A stretch of 64,000 bases of DNA from Leishmania infantum JPCM5 (lineage: Eukaryota > Euglenozoa > Kinetoplastea > Trypanosomatida > Trypanosomatidae), in the NCBI RefSeq assembly GCF_000002875.2, contig NC_009400.2, forward strand, positions 279,621 through 343,620, written 5' to 3'. Below the pieces are notes generated by a model. The model did not search any database. It was not told the origin of the DNA and saw only the letters and a program-made list of their open reading frames with translations. Position 1 is the stretch's first letter; each line of letters opens with the position of its first letter. Positions 56,101 to 64,000 of the stretch are shown here, piece by piece. Position numbers and translations under genes: made by a program.

Positions 56101-58126
56101 GCACCGGGTCCTCCGTTGGTGAGAAACGATCGACTGACTCAGAACGTAATCGATACAGCCACCTCGTTAGCGCCGCCGACTCGACATCGTCACTAGCAGA
56201 AAGAGCGGACCAGCAGCGAGGGTCAAGAGAGGCATACCGCACTGCCATCGCAGCCACGCGAGCGCTGTGATTGGTGTACTGAGGCAGCTCCGCCGCTACC
56301 TCCAGCGCCTTAGTGGCCAACAGTGGACTGCATGCAGAAAAATCGTCTTGGACGGTGGAGACCTCGCGGAGGAAGGACGCCGTGAAGGCGCGCTGCCGCT
56401 TCGTTTCATCCATGCCAAGCGCACGACGGAGCTCATCGATAGAGCGCAGGGATGGGGATACATGGCGCCCCCGCGCTAGGTTTTGAAGCACCATGGCGCA
56501 AAGTGCATCGAAACTGACACCTTTCACCCCATCCTCAGCGTCACTATCGGCAACTGAGTCGAAAAGCTGACGCACAACATCCAGGACCAATGCTGGTGTC
56601 AGCGGGCCACACCCCGCGGCAGTACCCAGGAGAGGATCGAGGTCGGCGTCATGTCTCGCCTGTGCTGCCACTAATGCGGTGCGGAAGGTGTCGAAGTCAA
56701 TACGCCTTGGCAAGCATAGACCGTCGCCCAGCCCCTCCACTTCCGACCCTTTCAGCTGGTGGAAGAGGACGTCTCGGTACAAATCGTGGAGTGCCAGGTA
56801 ATACCTCAAGTACTGGCACAGCTGGCCGGTAGTCGCAATAGTGCCGTGAGCTCCAGCAGCGCACTCAAATGCCTTGCGGGACAAAATCTGGTGCACGGTC
56901 CGATTCGGCAGAGACTCCCATATCTCCAACAGATGCCAGCACATATCCTCAGCATCCTCGGCCGTCAGCACCTCGCGGCCGCGGCGCCACCTCGCGACCT
57001 GCTCCTCCACCTCCCTTTCCAGACCTTCCGCTTTCGCAAGTAGCTGCTTGTAGGCTTCAGAGAGATGAGCGAACGGCTCCAGTTCCGCCAGCTCGGACTT
57101 GACCTCACTCAGATAAAGCAGTCGCGCGCGCCATTGCTGTCGTACGTTGTTCTCGCGCTGTGCTAATACGAGAGAGAGCGGCATCGGTGCGACGCCGTAT
57201 GAAGCAAAGTCCTCTTCCTGACCACAGAAAGAGAGCGCACACTCCATGGCGGCCCACTCCGCGAACACCAGAAGTGGGACGCTCGAAGGCGCTGAGGCGT
57301 TGTCACAGCTGCGCAGAGGATTACTGCTCTGCCGCCTCGTCATCGGCACCATCCGCTTTTCGTACTCTTTCGCTAAAGAGATGAGCCGTGGCGCTAGAGA
57401 GTCGTCGATTGTGCTCGCTGCGGTCGAGCTTGCGCCTTTTTTGGCGCATGCCAGGACGGAGGGCATTTGAGAGCAGAACTGCCTCATAACGGGTGCGCCG
57501 AGCGTGGACGTGGTGAGTTGAACTGCCGATCCGTCCCTCCACACTTTCTCCAGCGCATCTTGGGAGAGCGCCGTTCCCTTTGTACTTTGTTGGAGTAAAG
57601 CACTATGCTCAGATGACCGCGTAAGGGCCTTCATGAACGTCTTTGTTTCTTTAGGGAGTGCTTTCTGTTCCTGCAGTATCGCCAGCACATGGTAGAACTC
57701 GCAGCACGCCATCATCCACACTCGGTAGTCCCACCGGGCGATGAAACGGCCATCTCGGACGACGCTAAACACCTCTGTTGCGGCATGGAGAGCATGCTCT
57801 GCTGACACGGCGGACAGCAACCGCCGAAAGAGAACTGCGTTGTACGGATGTAGCGTGCCCTTTCCCTCACCATGGAATAAGGGATGCTTTAGGAGAGGCG
57901 CCTGTTCGACTAGAAGTGAATCGCACGCGAAAAGGCACCCGTCTCGTAAGACGAGTTCCTGGGACGCTTGCCGCGCTGTGCTACTCGCGCACGACGCAAA
58001 AACACTCGATCTTTCACGAACACCGTTCGGCTCCAACACCCCGTACAACTTCGGGTCCAGACCCCAGCGTTGTTGGAGGTCGATGTACACATCGCGAAAC
58101 GAAAGGGAGGAGGAGGTGCACCCCAT
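53159..58126 (-). CDS. Giant acylated protein with calflagin-like modules
   Basis: 1655 aa from the ATG at 58126; the longer frame starts on TTG. The N-terminus MGCTSSSLSF is a dual-acylation signal (Gly2 myristoylation, Cys3 palmitoylation), like the calflagin two loci upstream in transcription order. The C-terminal ~200 residues align by eye with calflagin's C-terminal half: WEFNAFLEYLYRYLQLYFMF near 1461 corresponds to calflagin EFVEFLEFRLMLCYIYDYLE. Then, at about 1574-1628, comes the pattern F..A...L..WG..vE.P..vF..vD...GG.llF..fA.WA. A second unit at about 965-1100 (DFSSFLQFVLGYL, then LLSEQDF and YKGLISLQNVLLWY) and a partial one near 1208 follow the same plan. Calcium loops are degenerate, with DHRRRGYLTVSD near 1395 the closest. 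No kinase or protease motif was seen. Inference: a lipid-anchored scaffold, perhaps flagellar, built by repeating the calflagin fold. Confidence 0.72.
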   Translation of the reverse strand: MGCTSSSLSFRDVYIDLQQRWGLDPKLYGVLEPNGVRERSSVFASCASSTARQASQELVLRDGCLFACDSLLVEQAPLLKHPLFHGEGKGTLHPYNAVLFRRLLSAVSAEHALHAATEVFSVVRDGRFIARWDYRVWMMACCEFYHVLAILQEQKALPKETKTFMKALTRSSEHSALLQQSTKGTALSQDALEKVWRDGSAVQLTTSTLGAPVMRQFCSQMPSVLACAKKGASSTAASTIDDSLAPRLISLAKEYEKRMVPMTRRQSSNPLRSCDNASAPSSVPLLVFAEWAAMECALSFCGQEEDFASYGVAPMPLSLVLAQRENNVRQQWRARLLYLSEVKSELAELEPFAHLSEAYKQLLAKAEGLEREVEEQVARWRRGREVLTAEDAEDMCWHLLEIWESLPNRTVHQILSRKAFECAAGAHGTIATTGQLCQYLRYYLALHDLYRDVLFHQLKGSEVEGLGDGLCLPRRIDFDTFRTALVAAQARHDADLDPLLGTAAGCGPLTPALVLDVVRQLFDSVADSDAEDGVKGVSFDALCAMVLQNLARGRHVSPSLRSIDELRRALGMDETKRQRAFTASFLREVSTVQDDFSACSPLLATKALEVAAELPQYTNHSARVAAMAVRYASLDPRCWSALSASDDVESAALTRWLYRLRSESVDRFSPTEDPVHMEFAVRALFGFAAAQRGIEDTAPGAEKSANSDVCFDGVQFSATRPPMATDVTQSHFVRAVAAICKYLECPAEVLLNNAQALLLPANSAADVLITQAVNPTFTIESAFRSFQSVSHLTADWHGCDDEAEEQNAQDRTQTARVHHIIFVMVFNYTRQHCFRYWKTHKRYDDDLDVSLSAAKDGSDADYPKWDGESELLALSRAMPLRTLVSCYRVFAELTEQEAQHSEPAESASGGQAAFLHAFYEQYMPFFQRLHLDEDHVTEVGARALQFIASQSGRCSCDKGDLGIARRDFSSFLQFVLGYLLVETAYESTVQATSEARGAAQDGPVEVLLSEQDFRRLLACFGRFTEGGVSAIPTIEEAHQWLRSHHVDNTYKGLISLQNVLLWYSSHRAEHYALESLYDWWRESHAQRIPFTMSAEHRRERKSAIREILRVKQHREGLPESYPVEVSEDEDGYLPVEITSSVLERRWGVEEITTRVFGMDEKPTAEAAPPGDGGEAQASSLSLAVPLWFDSCECGCNAALHPTGPDSRKVHRGDFRFLLEYVHHFVSAYVSLNYTLTLLEASSGTVSAEGSEHRSPSTPAAHQANMAELLSESLLLLIPLTIVPVELLSTLSSVMADMWNDMQTTGVVVDGTYRRGAHSIAAFLVGRSHLIASRARKSYLQGIRTQGFRETLTAQDAVVGALGGYDVYSKLSYWERLRILLPFGPSLQRRQQRRELFMCMDHRRRGYLTVSDIARGLMDMVQLQSFRADFTPALLRAFRATKDVAGKRQNVVYLTQHTEEQVLMPWEFNAFLEYLYRYLQLYFMFDVLTCGGHVHPETLHVVQKQQRCGTADPDEGSPSGESVGARTSTRADDAADAAVAADGATAAPYTRSAAVALYEASMQPYQITLEAAPMKKEVSLSQFRMARQLLRRWGAHVENPVEVFQHVDRQCREGGKLLFNGFAIWASEQDLQPEGNGYGYDDSIDAIAVMEEYASQ

Positions 58127-58212
58127 TGCTGGAAAATGCAAGGATAAGAAGAAAATGAGGGCTTTTTGCGTTCGCCCTGTGTCGTGGAGCGAGAGTTACA
58201 ACGCCGATTTGT

Positions 58213-58214
58213 CT
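58213..58214 (-). promoter_or_regulatory. Candidate SL acceptor for the giant calflagin-like gene
   Basis: T-rich tract (58230-58252) followed by AG, 52 nt AG-free; leader 86 nt. Another AG lies 2 nt before the ATG, after a T-rich stretch, which would be too short a leader. Confidence 0.45.
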
Positions 58215-59369
58215 GTGCGCGCGTGTGCCCGTCCATAGAAAAAGGAAATAGGATGTTTGACCACACCTTTGAATGCCCGCCGAAGGAGATGACGGGTGCA
58301 GTAGGTGAAAGTGCTCGTTCAGTCAAGCAGGCTAACACCGCGACACATGTGCCTTCCGTCCGCTGATGAGTCAGCATCGTGTACGCACAAGGGAGAACAA
58401 GGAACAAAGGAACGACAGTCCGTTTTTGATGGACAAAGGAAGAGCGAAAAAAGTACATCGCACTCCACAAAAAGGTAGTCGCAGAGCATACTTCATCTGT
58501 CGTTGCGCTTCCGCGGCAGTGAAGCTATGTTGATGCATGCGTGTACCTGTGTGACGCTCTGCACCTCAGGTGCCGCAGCTGTACCTCTGAAGAATGCCGA
58601 AGTGCTTTTCGATGCATGAAGCAGAGCGACAGAGCAACATGCGAAGTGCAAAACTCAGAACCCGGGTGCTCACGCTTGGCTGTGAGAAGTTTCTCGTGGT
58701 TTTGCTTTTATTTTTGCTGTTTGGCAGAGGCTCAAGTATTCAGCGGCGAATAGAAAAAAAGAATAAAACCACATGAAGCGGACAAGGAAAATATTTAAAA
58801 AAGTGAAAAGTTTGTATACATAATCCCTAGAAAAGTGAATGTAAGATCACGGATTCGCTCTGCAGTGACAGCGCGCATCGCCCGACTCGAGGAAAAGCTT
58901 TCGTGCGCATTGTGGCAAGCAGATCACGGAAAAGAAAAAGATCGAGGCCACCCAAGGAAAGGAAGTATGTCCACACCTCTTAAATCTTTCGCTCGAGTTG
59001 TCACCCAGCAACGCCACCATGAAACTGCGTCGCAACACACCGACGCACACCACAAAGGCCCCAGGAAAAGGGACAAAAAAAGAGACCACCAAGGACAGAG
59101 AAAAATAAGAGTCGCTCAGTGAAAAATACTTCTTTGGAGGGTTAGCACGAGGTGCGAGCTCCGCTCGTTCGTGAAGTCCACTTGTAACACGAGAATACGT
59201 TACGATTTTTACGTACTGAATTGGGGAGGCGAGAGGAAAAAAAAAGCAGGAGAAGAAGTCGATGTTTCGCTCAGGTTGCAAAAGGGGAAAGCTATGGGGA
59301 AAAGATTTGAAAAAGACAAGCTCTTCTCATCGCGGTGCATAGTTATGAGTTCGCAGAATTCAAAGGAAT
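58215..59369. other. Intergenic region between the calflagin pseudogene and the giant gene
   Basis: Spacer with A-rich plus-strand tracts; no gene supported. Confidence 0.6.
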
Positions 59370-59935
59370 CTACTGCTTCCCGTTGTACAGATAGCCCTCA
59401 GTGTCCAGCTGATGATCGGCTGGCCCACGCAGCGAGCTCGTCAAAGGGCACCTGGCCGGAGCCGTTGTCGTCGATTTCCTTGAAGATTGTGTCCGGATCC
59501 TCAATGACAAGGCCCCACTCACCCATCTTCGGCACGGCGGCCTTGAACTCCCTCGCGTCCACCAGCATGTTGCCGGAGGTGTCGATCTCTTCAAACATGA
59601 CGGTGAGCTCGAGGTAGTCGTATATGTAGCACAGCATCAGCCGAAACTCAAGAAATTCGACAAACTCGTCGTCGCATTGGCCGACGCCGGCGGTGTTGCC
59701 CATGCTCTTTGCCTTAGTGAAGGCACGTTTCACGATGCTGCGCAGGCGCGTTGTAAACTCATCGAGCTGGAGGATGCTCACACAGCCCTGGTAGACCTCC
59801 TCCATCGTGAGCTTTTCCGCGTCGCTCTGGCAGAACCTCTTGGACAACCCCACTCGGCGGACCTTGTCCTCAGCGGACTTCGAGTGCGAAGAAGATGCAC
59901 GAATCTCATCCCTAGAAGTCTTGCGCTCTTAGATA
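59370..59935 (-). pseudogene. Broken calflagin copy
   Basis: Second calflagin copy, about 1.6 kb from the intact one. The 421-bp segment 59421-59841 matches 60995-61415 with a single difference seen by eye (59820 versus 61394, Ala for Thr). Upstream of it, residues still align to calflagin (ERKTSRDEI..., SAEDKVRRV) but are strongly diverged, and the frame meets a TAA near 59932 with no ATG in frame, so the MGC acylation start is missing. At the 3' end a small deletion after the Ala-Trp-Ala codons shifts the frame: the current frame stops at 59398, while the ancestral-like tail (QLDTEGYLYNG) continues in another frame to 59370. Both calcium loops inside the conserved tract remain intact. It is probably non-functional unless internal initiation occurs. 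Confidence 0.75.
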
Positions 59936-60947
59936 TTCTTCATGTCACACGCTACGAAAGATGATGTAGGAGACTTGGAAGAAGTATGCTCCGCTTTTTT
60001 TGTTGAATGAAACCAGATAGGTGAACGCGGAGTAAAGCAAACATGTGACTGGTTTCCTATTTCAGGAGGAAAAAGCGGCCAAAATGCCAAACACAAGAGC
60101 AAGTGATTGAGTAAGGCGACTAGCAGAGAAACTGATGTATTGCAAGATTGTCCGCGCCGCAGCGCACAAGCCCCACGGCAATCGTGCATCGAGTAACAGT
60201 GACGTCGTACCCCAACAGAATCTTTCAGAAAGGAATCGGCAAAAAAAATGACGCCTCTTCCTTCACGACCGATGGGAGTGGATATAATCGGGAAGTAGTC
60301 GGTTTGCCTTTGGTGTTTCCAGGTATCTCAAAAGCGATTTCCAGATTCTAAGCTACATATGAAGCAATGAGGCTCTACACACTGGGGGTGCATGTTGCAC
60401 TAAGAAAGGGTGCGGGAAAACGAATAAAAAAGCGCGAGCACCTCAACCGTATATCAAGCCGCTAAAGTCAGCACTGTAAATCAGCTTAAACCAAGAGCAA
60501 AAAAAAGGATCCTTTTTCTCATCTTTTCATATAGTGGATAAAGTCAATGCATGCCTTCTCTTGAGTTTCGACTCAGGGTCAAGCGCGCATGCAGCTTTTC
60601 GTCCCTTCTGCTATTTCATCCTTTTGGTTTTAGAAACCACTCTAAAGCGCAGCGATTCTGAATGAGAAAAGGGTAACGGAACAAGACTCCAGAATCAATT
60701 CAAACAAAAAGGGAAAGCAAGCACAATACATTGGAAAATGCACGAGAAGCAGTGCGAAGATAATATAGAAGAAGCTTAAATGTAAAAACAACAAAGAGGC
60801 GTCAATGAGACAACCGAGTTGTAGACGCATAGGCGCTTCGCGTCGCTACCAGCCCACTTCTCGGCAGTCTCAGAGCTTTCTTCAGCTTTTGTTTCTGATT
60901 TCGTTTGTGTGCGTGTTTTCAAGGTCGCAAGAGAGCAGTCACAGATG
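59936..60947. other. Spacer between the two calflagin copies
   Basis: More A/T-rich than the rest of the window. No homology to the N-terminal coding part of calflagin was seen here, and no gene is supported. Confidence 0.55.
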
Positions 60948-61559
60948 TTACTCAGAGTTGTTAGCCTGCTCGTCAGCATCAAGCTTGCGGGCAGTGGCCC
61001 ACGCAGCGAGCTCGTCAAAGGGCACCTGGCCGGAGCCGTTGTCGTCGATTTCCTTGAAGATTGTGTCCGGATCCTCAATGACAAGGCCCCACTCACCCAT
61101 CTTCGGCACGGCGGCCTTGAACTCCCTCGCGTCCACCAGCATGTTGCCGGAGGTGTCGATCTCTTCAAACATGACGGTGAGCTCGAGGTAGTCGTATATG
61201 TAGCACAGCATCAGCCGAAACTCAAGAAATTCGACAAACTCGTCGTCGCATTGGCCGACGCCGGCGGTGTTGCCCATGCTCTTTGCCTTAGTGAAGGCAC
61301 GTTTCACGATGCTGCGCAGGCGCGTTGTAAACTCATCGAGCTGGAGGATGCTCACACAGCCCTGGTAGACCTCCTCCATCGTGAGCTTTTCCGTGTCGCT
61401 CTGGCAGAACCTCTTAAAAAGCTCGATGCGGAGCTCCTTGTCCTCGGGCGTCTTCTGGCGGGGCAGGCGCTGACAAATTTTCTCCCACGCGACCTTGCGC
61501 TCAGCGGCAGTCTTGTCCTCGCTGGGCTTCCGGGCAGCCTTGGTAGCGTTGCAGCCCAT
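60948..61559 (-). CDS. Calflagin-type flagellar EF-hand calcium-binding protein
   Basis: 203 aa from the ATG at 61559. MGCNATKAARK gives Gly2 for myristoylation and Cys3 for palmitoylation, with nearby lysines; in trypanosomes this arrangement sends calflagins to the flagellar membrane. Two canonical EF-hand loops are present: DTSGNMLVDARE (135-146) and DDNGSGQVPFDE (172-183). The N-terminal pair is degenerate (around 51-62 and 95-110), as usual in the family. Length is close to the roughly 200-220 residues of known members. The longer frame above 61559 is leader; a good SL acceptor lies at 61673-61674. In the family, calcium binding changes membrane association. Identification is confident; whether this product is expressed in all stages is not knowable here. 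Confidence 0.92.
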   Translation of the reverse strand: MGCNATKAARKPSEDKTAAERKVAWEKICQRLPRQKTPEDKELRIELFKRFCQSDTEKLTMEEVYQGCVSILQLDEFTTRLRSIVKRAFTKAKSMGNTAGVGQCDDEFVEFLEFRLMLCYIYDYLELTVMFEEIDTSGNMLVDAREFKAAVPKMGEWGLVIEDPDTIFKEIDDNGSGQVPFDELAAWATARKLDADEQANNSE

Positions 61560-61672
61560 TGTGATGAGCACTATTTTTTTTTTTCGGAAGTTAGCAGAGT
61601 GTCTTGAAATGAGTCTCTTCGCTGAAAAAAATCTCCGGTGCACAGGCAGTAATTGCTGCAATGTCGAATGTG

Positions 61673-61674
61673 CT
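61673..61674 (-). promoter_or_regulatory. Predicted SL acceptor for calflagin
   Basis: CT-rich stretch ending in TCTAG; 123 nt AG-free upstream (61675-61797). The leader would be 113 nt. Confidence 0.7.
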
Positions 61675-64000
61675 AGACGTAGACGATGAAGAGACGCAGA
61701 AAGGCGACAGTAATCGATGAAGAAAGTAAAGGTTTTTCGAGAGAGTACCCCCAAAGAGCATGGTTGCAGTTGCGATGGTGCGAAAAGACATAAGTGTCTC
61801 GCTGCAGTGAAAACTATGTATCGGATGAGCTATTCGTCATGAGTCACAAAGCAAGCGACTTCCAGTGGCGAAATCGGTTATCCTCTAGCTACCAAAATCA
61901 TACGCTATGTGACTATTCTTGTTTCTAGTTTTGACAGAAAGTCAGCAGAAAGCTCGGTGGGTTAATTCTTGTTGTTTGTTGTTTTCCACTTTACACCCTC
62001 AGCGAATGTCATTCTCGCTTCAGAGACGTAGCGGCACAACAAAAGAAGAAAATCACTAGGGCTGAGCTGCATTTGCCGACCCATCCTCGCTTCAGTTCCT
62101 CACGCCTCCTTCCAATCTAGAGAGCACCGTACAGAGCTGCACTTTACGCCTGTAGAAAGGCGCTCGTCAGCAAATCCTCGAGTCAGCGATAAAGCCAGTG
62201 CATATGGTATGAGACTTTGCTCGAGAACCAGAGCGCGTGACTACACGCCCTCCTTCTAGTTTGCACTGTCAAAACACAACAAATTCTGTTCCCGCCAGTC
62301 ACGCCCACCCCCTTCTACGCACGCCCGATAGCATTCAGAGCACCTTGCATGAGTTTGAGGCGTCCACGAAAGTCTTTACAACCTTCATCGCGCGCTTGTA
62401 CAGAACTTTCCCTCCACTCACCATCCTCCACCCCCCCGACCTCTCTTTCCTCCTCGCCCTCAAAAATCCAAGTGACATCAACGTGGCATAGGGCTGACAC
62501 AAGCACAGATTTCAACGCAACAACCACGCTTGAAACTAGGCTTAAACTCACCCTCCAGAAACAGAAAGGCAAGCGCAACGTTGCCTCCCAAAGCTCGACG
62601 AGTGCACTGAAGGCAGCCTTTGGAAAAATGGAAATAGAGGCTGGTCACCGAGTTGCCGTGGTCTCACTGCAGAAAAAAGAAAACAAGCAACTTTCAGCGT
62701 CGTCAAGACCTTCGGCGCCTTGCCAAACAGTGAGCTGCTCACACGCAGGGTGCGCTGAAGCCCGCCAGCCGCTGCACGCCGTGGTTCCCGGTGAGCGCTC
62801 TGAGGAACGAGGACCCCCCCCCCAGCGAGGAGACCGCTACACCCCCAAACGAATCGCACCATATTTCTGATCCGCATCAAGTTATAGGCACCTGCGATGC
62901 AACTACGCACCAGACCTTAGCTGACAGGAGACCTCAGAGACTCGTACACGCAGCCATCCTTCTGGCACCGCCTTCAGCCCGGCGACCCGATAATGACGCC
63001 TCCTCTACGCAGCGCTTTTGCAGTGTGCCCTTTCGTTTCGGCGGGAGAATGAGACGTGTGTTTGGGCGCCGAAACGGGAGTCCTTTGCATGTTGAGGAAC
63101 CAACAGCTTCCCCAGAAACGGTCCGCGGCGAGGTTGGCAGATACTGACTTTTGCCCCGATCCAATAGAGCACAAAATCAGAGCTACGAGAACCCCCAAAA
63201 CACAACACGGGGAAACACCGCTATTGCCCTTTTTGAACGAAGCGAGAAGCCGGAAACCCCCTTATCACACAAAATTCACCCCGCCCACGCGGCAGCGAAG
63301 TAACGAAGCGACGGACCGCAGAAGCTAGCAAAAAGACCACAGCCGCCCCGCAAGGACACGTTCTGACGGGCCGGCCGCGGCCCCCCTTTCCAAAAAAAGC
63401 CCCCGTTTCCCCCGAACAAAGAGCCGAACGCCCCGGCCCCACACCTGAAGGTTTTCAAAAAAACGCAACGGCCCCCAGCATCCTTCCCGATGCGCAAAAA
63501 AGGAGTATTTCCAAACCTTAGCTTCACTGAAACCAATCCCCCAAAAACATGTTGTTGCTATCGACCCCCCTTCTTTGCTGTTCCGAAAAAAGAGCCATAC
63601 TGCCGCAGCGCGCCGAAGCGCCACCAACTCGTACACGCACAGCTACGCCCACAAGGGCGGTGAAAAGATAAGATTAAGGGAAGAACACCAGGCATGGTTT
63701 GACGGAAGAATATTGACCGGAAAAGACGGAAAGAAATTTCACGTAAGCCCATGTGCGCCACAACGCCTTTTACAGAAACCAAAGTAAGGCGAAAGCTCCC
63801 CAAGGGCTCCTTTGCAGAACGCCAAAGGATTGTTGGGATCGTTGAATATCGCCGTGGCCGCCGAGCGGACCCAGTGTAGACTTAGACACGACCTTCCGAA
63901 GACAGCGCCCTGGCGGCCTTACCGCCAACGCCGTCGTTAATAACTCAACAGTTGCCGGGTGCTACATGACGCACATTCGGACTTTAATTGTTTTTATCAG
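61675..64000. other. Gene-free right end, doubtful assembly quality beyond about 63300
   Basis: No gene, tRNA, telomeric repeat or recognisable retroposon was found. The composition changes toward the end: repeated short homopolymers of A and C (for example C10 at 62814-62823 and many C5/A6-7 runs at 63380-63600) resemble low-quality sequence. A frame at 63575-63787 on the plus strand (WFDGRILTGKDGKKFH) has no support beyond its length. Confidence 0.5.

Noticed and set aside
63575..63787. 70-aa plus-strand ORF at the right end
   Set aside because: Lies in the homopolymer-rich end, wrong strand, no family pattern.
1..64000. CRISPR arrays, insertion sequences, telomeric repeats, SIDER/ingi elements
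   Set aside because: No spaced direct repeats, transposase/reverse-transcriptase motifs or TTAGGG arrays seen; SIDER copies are too degenerate to call without a profile.

Overview
The window is nuclear DNA of a trypanosomatid, most likely Leishmania or a close Leishmaniinae relative. Every supportable gene lies on the minus strand, in long ORFs with G/C-rich third codon positions and no visible cis-introns. Genes are separated by 0.7-3.5 kb of pyrimidine-rich (minus strand), microsatellite-rich DNA, as expected of a polycistronic unit resolved by spliced-leader (SL) trans-splicing and polyadenylation. The 457-aa GH18 chitinase and the calflagin-type acylated EF-hand protein are diagnostic. 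From memory, the Leishmania chitinase is on chromosome 16, so synteny with that chromosome is expected but was not checked. Transcription runs from high to low coordinates. I placed each start on an ATG, because several of the longest ORFs open on TTG or GTG.

Layout in transcription order. 64000-61800: gene-free, with a homopolymer-rich stretch from about 63300 that looks like poor assembly. 61559-53159: a signalling/flagellar-membrane block made of an intact calflagin, a broken calflagin copy sharing a near-identical 421-bp tract, and a 1655-aa protein with an MGC acylation N-terminus whose modules resemble calflagin. 52221-48236: an unrecognised 297-aa protein and the ribosome-biogenesis factor RRP1/NOP52. 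48235-44800: a long gap holding a decayed gene (46063-46649) and a G19 run. 44669-38150: a zinc-finger/kinase fusion, an unrecognised 228-aa protein and the JAMM protease CSN5. 37169-26678: a SET methyltransferase, a mitochondrial A-type Fe-S assembly protein, an EF-hand protein with a BILBO1-like N-terminus, and a membrane-anchored spermidine-synthase-like methyltransferase. 25306-20563: an auxin-efflux-carrier-family transporter and secreted chitinase. 18444-1459: a 5661-aa VPS13-family lipid-transfer protein ending in dysferlin-like motifs.

The genes do not form one metabolic pathway; neighbours in such units are usually unrelated and regulated after transcription. The candidates for something new are: (i) the calflagin plus giant calflagin-like pair; (ii) AG-free zones of 206-445 nt upstream of inferred SL acceptors, the longest before VPS13; (iii) upstream ORFs overlapping the RRP1 and chitinase starts, one through an ATGA overlap; (iv) the VPS13-DysF combination. 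All of these were read by eye, without database searches.
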